Assembly (NCBI RefSeq): GCF_026651875.1
Contig: NZ_CP104067.1
Span: forward strand, 434,001-498,000
Source: Alicyclobacillus fastidiosus
GTDB lineage: Bacteria > Bacillota > Bacilli > Alicyclobacillales > Alicyclobacillaceae
Direction: 5' to 3'
Length of the DNA: 64,000 nucleotides
Made by a program: the position numbers and the translations under genes. Shown piece after piece: positions 9,019 to 17,394 of this stretch. The notes beneath the pieces were generated by a model that saw only the letters and a program-made list of their open reading frames with translations, searched no databases and was not told the DNA's origin. Every line of letters starts with the position of its first letter. Position 1 is the stretch's first letter.

Positions 9019-9149
9019 ACGCTGGAACAGTTTCTTGAGCTAACGGACAGCAGTACGCCATAAGATGGAAGAATTGTTTTGGTTGGAAAAACCTACACCG
9101 CAACGTTTGCGACGAGTAGTGCGTCTCACTCAATGAGGAGGCGTACAAA

Positions 9150-9749
9150 ATGAAGAAAATTCTCTCTGTGTTCGTATTCGGTACTGTTCTACTTACTGGC
9201 TGTGGACATGAATTTGTTACACAACCACCAGCTAAATCAAACGGGGTAATCTCGCCTGTGTCAGCCTCAGACGACACCAAGGGACAATTCGCTACACCCA
9301 AAGTAGACCCCCCCGTCGTGAAACCTACTCTACAAACGGTGCAATTCCCGAAAGAAATGGAAATTCAACATGTGTATGTTATTGCTGGATTGGCAGGGAG
9401 ATCATATACACCGAAAAATCAATCAGAGACGGTGGCACAGATTGAACAGTGGTTAAAGACAGCTAAACCTGTATCCGTTCAACTTCCTCCACCTCCCAAC
9501 CCGCCAATCGTGACGAATGCGAATACGAACCCTGCGGTACTCGAATTGCAATTATCCTCTAAAAAGGTAATTTCGATTAGCCCAACTTTCTACATGGGGG
9601 GACATTCGCAGGAGTTGAGTCAGTTGTATCATTTTGTCGATGGCGTGATATCGTATCAGGTCGCAACTAAGACAGTCTACTTTAAGGACCCAAACCTGTA
9701 TAACTGGTTAAAAAGCAACCAGTGGCAAGAACAGTTCAACACCAATTGA
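9150..9749 (+). CDS. lipoprotein, 199 aa
   Basis: Starts ATG 9150 behind GAGGAGG. The signal peptide MKKILSVFVFGTVLLTGCG has lipobox Cys18. A proline-rich linker (QPPAKSNG..., KVDPPVVKP) leads to a folded domain of about 130 residues containing SVQLPPPPNPP and a C-terminal WLKSNQWQEQF. Not assigned to a family. It is unbroken, unlike its two neighbours upstream. Confidence 0.75.
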   Translation: MKKILSVFVFGTVLLTGCGHEFVTQPPAKSNGVISPVSASDDTKGQFATPKVDPPVVKPTLQTVQFPKEMEIQHVYVIAGLAGRSYTPKNQSETVAQIEQWLKTAKPVSVQLPPPPNPPIVTNANTNPAVLELQLSSKKVISISPTFYMGGHSQELSQLYHFVDGVISYQVATKTVYFKDPNLYNWLKSNQWQEQFNTN

Positions 9750-9829
9750 GAAAGTGAGATTTGGACATTCTTCTGTCACTATCGGGTTCACATAAGACTT
9801 GCAGAGGTGAAAAGCAAGGAGGTAGCCAA

Positions 9830-9919
9830 ATGAACAACCATGAAGGACAGACTTACTGTGGGCAATATTCATATGTGTGCTCATTATCACGCTTCATACA
9901 ATTACGTTCTAAAATCTAA
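9830..9919 (+). CDS. very short ORF with strong ribosome binding site, 29 aa
   Basis: AAGGAGG lies seven bases before ATG 9830, an almost ideal initiation site. The frame is only MNNHEGQTYCGQYSYVCSLS plus nine residues. It could be a real microprotein or the surviving start of a deleted gene. The rest of 9750-10084 shows no other coding sequence. Confidence 0.3.
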   Translation: MNNHEGQTYCGQYSYVCSLSRFIQLRSKI

Positions 9920-10084
9920 TTAAGCATCTTAAGGTAACGGAGGCATATCCGCAAGAAGCAGAGCCGAGGGACAGTTGCATAACAATTCGGTGGTGCTACG
10001 CTGTCATTACGGAGCTATGGGGTAGCATAATGCAATAAGGAACATATCCATAATTTCACTATAAGTGATATGGAGTGGTAGACA

Positions 10085-10762
10085 GTGAGAAATGGTTTGG
10101 GTGTCTTAAGTGTATTTGCAATAGCGACTTTGAGTTTATCAGGTTGTGGAACAACTGCCTCAAAAGGAACAACTAATGACCTTCCAGAAACAAGTACAAA
10201 TACCGATTCCACGATGAAGGTTTATCCATATAACAGTTCCCTCTCGATTGGAAAAACCAATCCTAAAGACGACGCACAAGCGAAGCAATTTACCTTTACA
10301 CAACCAGATATTCCTGGACTCAATATCCAAACCGTTGTATTGAATATGCAAAATACCTGGGGGATCAAGCCAGGAAACGCCAGCTTTCAGGCTGGCTGGT
10401 ACACTTATAATGGCTATCGTGTCGAGAACGGCATTAGCGATGGGTACACTGTAAACTGGCGTTCTCCACAACAGGTTACAGTAGTGGACTTTTCTGTTGT
10501 AACAACCAAAGGCACTCCATCTGAACTAAAAGCCGAGGCGATTAAATACCTCGGTTATGCCGCCACTCTCCCGTATACAGGTGCGAATCCAGCAACAGCA
10601 ATGCAGTGGGTACAACACGAATTACAAACCTATGACGGGAAGCAGATGACTGTCGATCAAAAGATCGGTAAGGTTTATTTTATGCTTGGACCATACGTGA
10701 AGAACGGAAATCAATTGATTTCTGAATTAACCATTTCAGCATCAACGATGGGGAAACCATAA
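10085..10762 (+). CDS. lipoprotein, 225 aa
   Basis: GTG at 10085. The signal peptide RNGLGVLSVFAIATLSLSGC ends at lipobox Cys21. The mature domain contains ITWN-like patches (LNMQNTWGIKPGNASFQAGW, about 85-104) and a late VGKVYFMLGPYV-like strand. No catalytic motif is apparent. It is the last of the lipoprotein series that begins at 5.6 kb, and the gene is intact. Function unknown. Confidence 0.75.
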   Translation: MRNGLGVLSVFAIATLSLSGCGTTASKGTTNDLPETSTNTDSTMKVYPYNSSLSIGKTNPKDDAQAKQFTFTQPDIPGLNIQTVVLNMQNTWGIKPGNASFQAGWYTYNGYRVENGISDGYTVNWRSPQQVTVVDFSVVTTKGTPSELKAEAIKYLGYAATLPYTGANPATAMQWVQHELQTYDGKQMTVDQKIGKVYFMLGPYVKNGNQLISELTISASTMGKP

Positions 10763-10849
10763 AACTTTGGGTGGTTTAACGTCTATGCAGAGTACAGGTT
10801 AGGAAATCGAAGCAATCCATTTTATGCTTTACGAAAGTGAGGCGGTATC

Positions 10850-11326
10850 ATGAAAATACACATATCCGTGACAGAGCGTGATGTGAGGGATTACATAAAC
10901 TCACGGATGAAAAGAACTCGCCCCCTGAGAAATCGGTTGATACGTGGTCTCGTTATATTTTTCGTAATCATAACGGCGATTTTTTGGATTGTTGATAACA
11001 GTGTGTTCGTGGTGGTCGGATGCGATTTGTTCATAGCGTGCGCGGTTGCATTTGCATGGTTCCGATATCTTAAGAGGATTAGTCAAAACAGTAATTTCAA
11101 GCGTCTAACCGCATTTGAGCTTACGCCTGATTATATTTCTTTTACAGCAAATGATGTCACGAGCAAGGCTGATTGGAGTTCTGTTCAATCAATTATGGAT
11201 ACTGATAAATTTGTGATCTTTGTGCTCCCAAATCAACAAGAAATACCTATTCCCAAACACAGTTTCAAAGGTGAAGAGCAATATACTGAGTTCATGGACT
11301 TAACCAAGTTTAAACTCGGCAAGTAA
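10850..11326 (+). CDS. YcxB-like domain membrane protein
   Basis: ATG 10850 follows GTGAGGCGG. Two membrane helices (about 27-46 and 50-70) are flanked by a basic N-terminus. The C-terminal half, FELTPDYISFTANDVTSKADWSSVQSIMDT..FVIFVLPNQQEIPIPKHSF, matches the YcxB-like domain, a small cytoplasmic PH-like fold found after two helices. Length (158 aa) is typical. Biological role is not established for the family. Confidence 0.8.
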   Translation: MKIHISVTERDVRDYINSRMKRTRPLRNRLIRGLVIFFVIITAIFWIVDNSVFVVVGCDLFIACAVAFAWFRYLKRISQNSNFKRLTAFELTPDYISFTANDVTSKADWSSVQSIMDTDKFVIFVLPNQQEIPIPKHSFKGEEQYTEFMDLTKFKLGK

Positions 11327-11516
11327 TCGAGGATTTAGAGAGAAAAATCGACAGACTTTCAAGGCAAAGTCAGCCAAAACCAAGTATGTGATTGTGAATA
11401 ACCGAACCCCTCAACCCCCCAAATCCCCCTTATGACCAAACAAAAACTACATATCGTCGTTCAGGCGGCTTTTTGCAGTATAATTTTGGCATAGGGATTG
11501 TAAGGGAGCGGATTGA

Positions 11517-11852
11517 ATGGGACGAAGTGTTACGGTTCCAATGCAAGCTCATGACGATGTGCGTGAGTGTCGTCTTTATGGCGCGAGGCAACCCAAATCT
11601 GGAAGGAGAGTCACCGACGACGAATTGACACGTATTCGCCAGTGGCTTCGTTCTGCTCAGTTGGTTGAGGAATTCTTAAGTAGTTCGAATGGAACCAACG
11701 ATTCCGAGAATAGAATTGTCATTGAGTTAATACATGGACAACCGATGCGGATTACTCCTCTCACGGGAGACGCAATCCATTTGGATGACGGTGGCGGAGC
11801 AGTACGTATTTTGAAACAGGCTGACTTGCGTGGGTTGTTGGACGCTCTGTAA
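11517..11852 (+). CDS. hypothetical protein, 111 aa
   Basis: The start follows GGGAGCGGATTGA. The protein is soluble and charged, with RRVTDDELTRIRQWLRSAQ (about 30-48) and a C-terminal beta-rich part IVIELIHGQPMRITPLTGDA. No recognised family; the ordered pattern suggests a genuine gene. A TATAAT-like hexamer is at 11478-11483 but a matching -35 is weak. Confidence 0.6.
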   Translation: MGRSVTVPMQAHDDVRECRLYGARQPKSGRRVTDDELTRIRQWLRSAQLVEEFLSSSNGTNDSENRIVIELIHGQPMRITPLTGDAIHLDDGGGAVRILKQADLRGLLDAL

Positions 11853-11891
11853 TTCGGATCAGGAGACGAGAGGGGAAGGGAAGGTCTGTTC

Positions 11892-12170
11892 ATGAATACC
11901 GTTCGAGTTTGGCACATGGAATCCTTCATTCTTGCTCTTTGCGGGGTCATTTCACTTAAGGTACTCCCTGGATTCGGGATTCTCACCTGCCTTGTATTGT
12001 GCAATGTCGCATTGGTACTTGGAATTCGGAATAGGCAGTACCGCTTTGCTGTCGCGGGAATCACCCTTCCAGTAGTTGGGCTGGTACTTTCCTTGCTATT
12101 CATAGTGTTAGCAATGTATTCGATAGCCTTTGTGAACGGAATGTCCCACGCCCCTGTGTACTATTTTTGA
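11892..12170 (+). CDS. small membrane protein, 92 aa
   Basis: ATG 11892 lies after GAGAGGGGAAGGGAAGG. Three hydrophobic spans are visible (about 10-28, 30-45, 53-80), the last being ITLPVVGLVLSLLFIVLAMY. Resembles the DUF4190-like two/three-helix family found in Bacilli, though I cannot confirm this by eye. It probably sits in the cytoplasmic membrane. Spacing of 39 bases from the preceding gene allows cotranscription. Confidence 0.6.
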   Translation: MNTVRVWHMESFILALCGVISLKVLPGFGILTCLVLCNVALVLGIRNRQYRFAVAGITLPVVGLVLSLLFIVLAMYSIAFVNGMSHAPVYYF

Positions 12171-12274
12171 AATGGGTTCGGGTAGTCCCAATGGGAACTG
12201 TTAACAAGCAAGCACGCTACTGATCCACGAAGCCCATTGTATGCCCATATCGTGTGAAATAGGGGGCAAAAACG

Positions 12275-12526
12275 ATGCAGAGACGCGAAGGGATTGTGAA
12301 GTGGTTTAAGGACGAAAGAGGCTACGGTCGCATCATGCTGGACGGACAGGATGGGAATCATGTCTTCGTCCATTTTAGCGGAATCAGACCTGATTCTATA
12401 CGATTTCCGAATGGATTCCGTTATCTCAAGGAAGGTCAGAGAGTCTCATTCCACTTAGTTGAACACCCACAGTCAACGGACAGTCAAAGATGGACGGCGA
12501 CAGACGTTGAAATCATCAGCGACTAA
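12275..12526 (+). CDS. cold-shock domain protein
   Basis: Eighty-three residues with the CSD RNA-binding fold. [15 protein letters not shown] (6-20) carries the RNP1 equivalent and VFVHFSGI (30-37) RNP2. It is longer and more basic than canonical CspA/B (about 66 aa) and has RGYGRI in place of KGFGFI, so it is a divergent member rather than the main cold-shock protein. It likely binds single-stranded RNA/DNA in the cytoplasm. The ribosome binding site before ATG 12275 is weak. Confidence 0.85.
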   Translation: MQRREGIVKWFKDERGYGRIMLDGQDGNHVFVHFSGIRPDSIRFPNGFRYLKEGQRVSFHLVEHPQSTDSQRWTATDVEIISD

Positions 12527-12600
12527 TCATGTCATCAGGAGAAGTGTTCGTGTGGTTTTATGAGGCTTACGGGCAGAATGCCAGTATGGAGATGAGACAG

Positions 12601-12804
12601 ATGAACGATATAGAAGTTAACGAGTTAAAGGATTCCATCCAAAGTCTCGAAACGAAAATAGATAAGTTGTTGGCTCAACCCAAAAAGCGTTCAGGGTTTT
12701 TGTGGAAGGAATTTATTGTTGGATTTGTTGTCGTGTATATCATCATGATGGCTCTTGCTGTTACGGTTGGGTTGCTGAATCAACATTTTGGATTCTTCCA
12801 CTGA
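12601..12804 (+). CDS. small coiled-coil membrane protein, 67 aa
   Basis: The ATG at 12601 has GGAGATGAG in front; the ATG at 12529 lacks a ribosome binding site. A short coiled coil (VNELKDSIQSLETKIDKLLAQ) precedes one transmembrane helix (FIVGFVVVYIIMMALAVTVGLL). Single-span topology with a cytoplasmic coil is predicted. Not a known family. Confidence 0.55.
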   Translation: MNDIEVNELKDSIQSLETKIDKLLAQPKKRSGFLWKEFIVGFVVVYIIMMALAVTVGLLNQHFGFFH

Positions 12805-12927
12805 GGTATAGTCACTCTTGCACATACGGAGACAGATATCCAAGAAAGAATCGATTCGGGTAATATGTAGTTGCAGAATAAGTCCATATCTCGTTATTGC
12901 ATGAGAATTAACCTTACCAGGAGGACA

Positions 12928-13509
12928 ATGACCTTGAAACAATCAAGCAGGTTTCGTTGGTTAAAAGATTGGGTATCACCCATTGTAATTGGGGTTGTCG
13001 CGGCATTTGGATTGAAGACTATGGTTGTGAGTGCCGCCGTAGTACCATCGTCATCCATGTACCCTACAATTCCTGCCACTGAAACTCACCATGTATATAT
13101 TTTGGACAATAAATTGGCTACAGACTTTGGTCGCAAAATTTTTCGGGGAGAAGTTGTAGTATTTCACTATCCAGACTATCCAAAGGAATTGTATGTGAAG
13201 CGAGTTATCGGTCTTCCTGGTGATACAGTGAAGGTCACAGCGAACGCAGTGTATATTAACGGACAAAAGTTAAACGAATCTAATCCAAATATTGCCAAAT
13301 CCAATCTTCCGAAGTTGGGTACTTATCATGTACCCGCAGGACACTACTTCATGTTGGGAGACAATCGTCCAGTTTCCAGGGATAGTCGTTATTGGGTTCA
13401 CAAATACGTGGCTCGCTCCGCAATCGTTGGCGAAGCTGATTTTATTATTGCGCCACTCAGTAACATTGGGTCAATTTCGCAAAGTTTATCTGCTCCAACT
13501 GGATCTTGA
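12928..13509 (+). CDS. type I signal peptidase
   Basis: Membrane-anchored serine protease that removes Sec signal peptides outside the cell, which fits the run of exported proteins nearby. The ATG at 12928 sits seven bases after CAGGAGGA. One N-terminal transmembrane helix (about 17-36) is followed by the catalytic serine box VPSSSMYPT (Ser43), the lysine box YVKRVIGLPGD (Lys91) and the GDNRPVSRDSRYW box near 147-159. At 193 aa it has the size of Bacillus SipS/T. The lysine in the base position rules out the ER-type enzyme. Confidence 0.93.
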   Translation: MTLKQSSRFRWLKDWVSPIVIGVVAAFGLKTMVVSAAVVPSSSMYPTIPATETHHVYILDNKLATDFGRKIFRGEVVVFHYPDYPKELYVKRVIGLPGDTVKVTANAVYINGQKLNESNPNIAKSNLPKLGTYHVPAGHYFMLGDNRPVSRDSRYWVHKYVARSAIVGEADFIIAPLSNIGSISQSLSAPTGS

Positions 13510-13636
13510 ACTTAGGCGTATAGATTAAGGAGTTGCGAAGATTTCAAGGCAGGCGAAGCAAAACAGGCTATTCTTCGGGATACGTCAAAAAGTACAATAC
13601 ACTTGAATACCTGCGGACCGTCTAAACCTAAAAGGG

Positions 13637-14161
13637 ATGTTTGATATGATGATTTTTGAATCGGAGAATCTTTACGTATGTCCAACAGAGATGGCAGACG
13701 TAGATAGCGTCGTTGAGGTGTATAACTCTAATACGCTTTTCTTAGAAAATCACATGAATACTCAGCAAGTTACATTTGAATGGGTGACTGAAGAACTTGA
13801 GTCAATGGGAAAAGCGGGATTTTGTTCATGCAAGGCGGTTGACAAGAGTTCGAGAAAAATCGTTGGTGTCATTGACTTCAAAATCGATCAGGAATCCTAT
13901 GTGTCGCTGTTAATGGTACACAAGGAATATGAAAATATGGGTTTTGGCAAACAAATCTACCAAGCATTCGAGGATTACGCTAAGTCCAGAGAGAGCAAGC
14001 GCATCAGACTGGATGTTGTCACTGGTTACAGCGACAAAGTACTTAATTTCTGGGTTGGAAACGGATTTGAGAAGTTTGAGGACATAAAACTGAATTGGAC
14101 AGGAGTAACTTTGTTTGCTGTCACGCTGAAGAAGGATATTAGGTTTAATCCAATGCCTTAA
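13637..14161 (+). CDS. GNAT N-acetyltransferase
   Basis: About 174 aa from ATG 13637 (or ATG 13646, better spaced from AAAAGGG). The acetyl-CoA loop reads VHKEYENMGFGKQIYQ near 94-109, a slightly degenerate Q/RxxGxG/A. A late strand RIRLDVVTGYSDKVLNFWVGNGFE gives the usual Y/F-x-K-x-GF ending. The substrate is not predictable. First of many GNAT genes in this window. Confidence 0.85.
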   Translation: MFDMMIFESENLYVCPTEMADVDSVVEVYNSNTLFLENHMNTQQVTFEWVTEELESMGKAGFCSCKAVDKSSRKIVGVIDFKIDQESYVSLLMVHKEYENMGFGKQIYQAFEDYAKSRESKRIRLDVVTGYSDKVLNFWVGNGFEKFEDIKLNWTGVTLFAVTLKKDIRFNPMP

Positions 14162-14240
14162 ATACGAATGCCCGTTAGCAACAAAACAATCTTTAGGAAA
14201 GGCTCTTTTCACAAAGATTGTTGCTTTAGAGGACATGGTT

Positions 14241-14490
14241 TTACCGAAGGTAATAGAAACGATAGAGGGCGACGCCTTTTAGCGTATTCACCCTGTTTGT
14301 TGAACAACGATTTCGTTTGGTGTCATGGAATCTTCCCATAACAATGCTGTTATGGTATTCACCGTCGGAAAGAATTTTGTCGTTCTTCAGTATGCCTTCA
14401 ATTTCAAAGCCATGTCTTTTACTTCATACGGCTCGCAGATATTCGACCGCATAGCACGATTCCCACGAATCTTTTCATCGCCAATTCATA
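14241..14490 (-). pseudogene. relic of a GNAT acetyltransferase gene
   Basis: Reading the minus strand gives GFEIEGILKNDKILSDGEYH followed by NSIVMGRFH, the unmistakable C-terminal end of a RimI/RimJ-type acetyltransferase. Just upstream, in another frame, NRAMRSNI is the expected N-x-x-A-x-x-x-Y region. Stops and a frame change separate them and no N-terminal acetyl-CoA-binding part remains. The frame ends at TAA 14243-14241. A decayed copy. Confidence 0.6.
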
Positions 14491-14550
14491 CCTCCCAAGA
14501 GTACAGCAACACATGAACCCACTTCCGCACATTCATACAAAAGACAGATC

Positions 14551-14730
14551 TTATCGGGTTGACGGTTTATCCAGGATCGCCAACAGTAAGGTTGCAAGTG
14601 GTCCTATAAACAGGGAGATAAAAAACCAGTTTAACCCGCTTCGATTTTTACATTGGGCAATATTCGCGTTTATTAGCATCAATGTACCCCATCCAACCAC
14701 GTATCCATGCGAAGACCCCGTGATTTGCAT
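14551..14730 (-). CDS. small membrane protein, 59 aa
   Basis: ATG at 14730 follows AGGGGTGAT at 8 bases. The product has NANIAQCKNRSGLNWFFISL followed by FIGPLATLLLAILDKPSTR: one clear transmembrane helix after an amphipathic segment. The NANIAxxKNRSGLNWF pattern is one I associate with conserved short hypothetical proteins of Bacilli. Function unknown. Confidence 0.6.
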   Translation of the reverse strand: MQITGSSHGYVVGWGTLMLINANIAQCKNRSGLNWFFISLFIGPLATLLLAILDKPSTR

Positions 14731-14769
14731 AAAATATCACCCCTAATTTGCCGCCATCCTCTCAGGTGG

Positions 14770-15054
14770 TTAGGCATGATGATGTTTTGTCGCCTGTATT
14801 GACGAGGTTGCCGAAGTTCCATGTGCTGTGACAATTGAATAGACGGGACTCAGGGCTACGAGGATTCCGATGATACAAGCTACTATCCACAGCCAGGAGG
14901 TACTTCGTTTCCGATAAAGGGTAACTCCAACGGCAATCACCAGACTGATGAGAGCGGGAATGCGAGCAACAACTCCAGCAAAGCTGATAAACGAGAATAA
15001 CAATAGCAAGACGGTTAGAATCCACAGAAGTGTGAACAACATCGTCCGATACAT
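14770..15054 (-). CDS. membrane protein, 94 aa
   Basis: GTG/ATG start at 15054 (MYRTMLFTLLWILTVLLLLFSF), with the AGGTGGTGAC ribosome binding site just upstream. Three hydrophobic helices (about 5-27, 33-46, 54-72) are followed by a Ser/Thr tail ending in HHHA. Shares the strand with the 59-aa protein 40 bases downstream and may be co-transcribed. Not a recognised family. Confidence 0.6.
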   Translation of the reverse strand: MYRTMLFTLLWILTVLLLLFSFISFAGVVARIPALISLVIAVGVTLYRKRSTSWLWIVACIIGILVALSPVYSIVTAHGTSATSSIQATKHHHA

Positions 15055-15276
15055 GTCACCACCTCGTCTTATCCTGCCGACATCCTATGTCCCTAAATTC
15101 CCGTTCTTTAACTACTTCCACATACATCCAGACATTCCTGTTCATCCTATGCCAAGATTTATCCGATGAAGACGGGGAATGGGGTGAGAAACATGTTTTG
15201 AAAGGCATGTAGTTTCATGTTTGTCGGTAATCGTGTGCCTGACCTGTAAAAATGTTTTCAATTTCAAAATGCAGAA

Positions 15277-15304
15277 GAACGCGGTGTTCAGATATACCGC
15301 GTTC
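15277..15304. terminator. hairpin terminator downstream of the third PadR unit
   Basis: GAACGCGGT (15277-15285) and ACCGCGTTC (15296-15304) form a 9-bp perfect stem with a 10-base loop, followed on the plus strand by GTTTTG. It lies about 120 bases beyond the end of the minus-strand PadR operon. The rest of 15055-15423 holds no convincing gene. Confidence 0.55.
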
Positions 15305-15423
15305 GTTTTGTTGATACCGCAAGTATTATTGCACGTTCACCCCCGATAACGATCTTACGGTCTTCGATAAGTAGAATGAGTTCGTGTCTCGTTCCAGACC
15401 ACAGTTTCGGTAAAGCATCTGAC

Positions 15424-16140
15424 TCAGCGGTGTCCAGAAAATGATTTTGGAAAAGCAAAATAGTATACCCAAACGGCAAATAGAGGTACTATGAAAGCCA
15501 GATAAACCCAAATGTTTATATGGAATATAATGTAGTTATGCCAAGTGAACGTCTCAAACAGATAGCCCCAAACCGCAAGACCGAGTAACCCACCTACAAG
15601 AAATTTCACCATCGTCGGTAGACGATGGAACTTGGCAAGAAAGTCGTCTGTTCTAAAGGAGAACTTCCCAATAAGTTGAACAATAACTACTGCAACAGCA
15701 AAGATAACCACAGTATTTACAATGAAACCGAGCGTTATAGGGTATTCATAATTAATGTCAGAATGATTTTTAACCTCATGTATGAACTGCCTAAAATACT
15801 GTGACGAGACAAGGTTCAAAATAGCCAATAACGCAAATGTACTTAACAGGTATGGTAATCCCTTCACAAACTTTTTTAAGCGTTCTGGCTTCACATTGGC
15901 AATAATCTCATCACAAAAGGACTTATAATCGCCGCCAAATACCTCTGTAAGCGATTCATTTCGTTCTTGAGCCGCCATAGCCATGTCAAGCAAGTCCTGA
16001 CGGATTAGTTCCAGGCGGTCATCTGAAATTTTGCTGACTCGAAGGTAGACCACCATATCGGTCATGATTTTACGATTTTCAGGTGTCAGATTCCTGGTTA
16101 GCTTATTATTAGACCTTTGTATCTGCTTAATCTTAGTCAC
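15424..16140 (-). CDS. PadR-partner membrane protein (DUF1048/DUF1129-like)
   Basis: GTG at 16140 overlaps the PadR stop (ATGTGA), so translation is coupled. The N-terminal half is cytoplasmic: helices around SKISDDRLELIRQDLLDMAM and SLTEVFGGDYKSFCDEIIANV. Four membrane spans follow (about 103-120, 140-160, 185-205, 210-232). The cytoplasmic helical domain plus four spans is the layout of proteins encoded with PadR regulators in Bacilli. 238 aa. Role unproven; probably a signalling or stress-membrane protein under PadR control. Confidence 0.75.
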   Translation of the reverse strand: MTKIKQIQRSNNKLTRNLTPENRKIMTDMVVYLRVSKISDDRLELIRQDLLDMAMAAQERNESLTEVFGGDYKSFCDEIIANVKPERLKKFVKGLPYLLSTFALLAILNLVSSQYFRQFIHEVKNHSDINYEYPITLGFIVNTVVIFAVAVVIVQLIGKFSFRTDDFLAKFHRLPTMVKFLVGGLLGLAVWGYLFETFTWHNYIIFHINIWVYLAFIVPLFAVWVYYFAFPKSFSGHR

Positions 16141-16469
16141 ATCTCACCACTCTCCTCAAACAATTTGTTTACGGACTTCTCGATCTCACGCCAGTTGACA
16201 AAGAATTCTTTGAGAGCCTGTTCACCTTGCTCCGTAAGTGAATAATACTTACGCTTTGGACCAAGTGGAGAATCTTTGTATGATGCGACCAACAGTCCGT
16301 TCTTTTCTAACCTGAGCAGTAACGGGTAAATCGTGCCTTCTGAAATAGATGAGAAACCTACGTTACGTAACTTTTCGGATATTTCATAGCCGTATGTCTC
16401 ACTTTCCTTTATCACTTTGAGAATGGAGCCTTCCAAGGTTCCCTTTAATAACTGCGAGCGTTCATTCAT
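16137..16469 (-). CDS. PadR family transcriptional regulator
   Basis: Starts ATG 16469. MNERSQLLKGTLEGSILKVI, then ETYGYEISEKLRNVGFSSIS and EGTIYPLLLRLEKNGLL, are characteristic PadR helices; the wing is GPKRKYYSLTEQGEQAL. 110 aa, normal length. It differs clearly from the two mutually similar PadR proteins at 5.1 and 33.7 kb. It is followed by a coupled membrane-protein gene and preceded by a good promoter with a 10-bp inverted repeat. Confidence 0.92.
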   Translation of the reverse strand: MNERSQLLKGTLEGSILKVIKESETYGYEISEKLRNVGFSSISEGTIYPLLLRLEKNGLLVASYKDSPLGPKRKYYSLTEQGEQALKEFFVNWREIEKSVNKLFEESGEM

Positions 16470-16481
16470 TTTTGATCACGT

Positions 16482-16537
16482 ACCTTGTTATGCAAGTTAC
16501 TTCAGGTACATTATATAACAAGGTAGCTGGCTGTCAA
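16482..16537 (-). promoter_or_regulatory. PadR-unit promoter with overlapping inverted-repeat operator
   Basis: On the minus strand, TTGACA (16537-16532), a 16-base spacer and TATAAT (16515-16510) form a near-consensus sigma-A promoter. ACCTTGTTAT (16482-16491) and ATAACAAGGT (16515-16524) are perfect 10-bp inverted repeats; one arm lies within the promoter spacer and the other near the start site. This is what a PadR autorepressor would occlude. No experimental support. Confidence 0.7.
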
Positions 16538-16675
16538 GTAACTGAATACATACGGGCTTTCTTTGCCAGCAACTTTGTTCTTATACGTTCTCCAACACAC
16601 TACTCACATAAGCATATCATTATTGAGTGAGCATGCAGTATTCATGTATAACTGAACCGTCACCTTTTTTCTGAA

Positions 16676-17104
16676 ATGAAACTGGGGAACACAACCATCC
16701 GAGTGGCTTCCGCACAACCGATCAAAACCGACCGAACCAACGCCATGGAGCCAAATACCAGGGAGGTACTGTATCGAGACTTCCTTCTGACTATGCTGAG
16801 TCCGTACATCCAGCAGGCGATATCCGAACATTATGGGGAATATCGTAGTTTCGCACTGTATCAAGCGCAATTCAGGGACATCAAGCGTCTATGCGATAAG
16901 GGGTAGTTCTACTTCGAAGTAACGGTAGTCGTCGAAACATGGACAGGTGCCCACAATCCGCCATATGGATTAGAAACGATTACCTTAACGAACTATCCGC
17001 CCACGGTCGGCGGGGCTGGAAAGCCGATTCACATGCTGAAATACGTCCATCAAGACTTGTCTCCAACGGAACCGAGCAGGTTGCCACTTCGGAGGAATTG
17101 CTGA
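16676..17104 (+). pseudogene. DUF3888-like gene with an in-frame amber stop
   Basis: The first 76 codons end with TAG at 16904-16906; the same frame continues with no further stop to 17104. Before the stop, REVLYRDFLLTMLSPYIQQA matches the start of DUF3888, and after it FYFEVTVVVETWTGAHNPPY plus GLETITLTN matches the domain's VTVEV-P-VGPHN motif. The signal peptide usual in this family is not visible upstream, so the 5' end may also be missing. Most likely a decayed exported protein gene. Beyond it, 17105-17394 appears empty. Confidence 0.6.
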
Positions 17105-17394
17105 TAGGGCAGGGAGCAGGGAATGAGCGGCTTAAATACGAGCCGAAGGGCAGGAGTAGCATATATTTCAACTGATGTCTGCATTTTTGTATCGGGTTAC
17201 AGAAACATCTCATAACCCATTCCAGATTACATAAACCCCGCGATACTTGTCATTCCCGATAAACGGATGGTCAGGGCTTCTCCATGGGGACAGGAGGTCA
17301 GAGAGATTGAACCACGGGGATTGAGCCTCCCATGCGCTGTGATCGAGTCTCTATATTGCACTTTGTATTGCACAATAGATTGTGATTTACCTTG

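Noticed and set aside
9018..9149. minus-strand ORF opposite the lipoprotein gap
   Set aside because: It is the shadow of the plus-strand lipoprotein genes and has no ribosome binding site.
14162..14235. terminator after the first GNAT gene
   Set aside because: AGCAACA..ACAATCTTT and AAAGATTGTTGCT pair only imperfectly over an 18-base loop, with no T-run.
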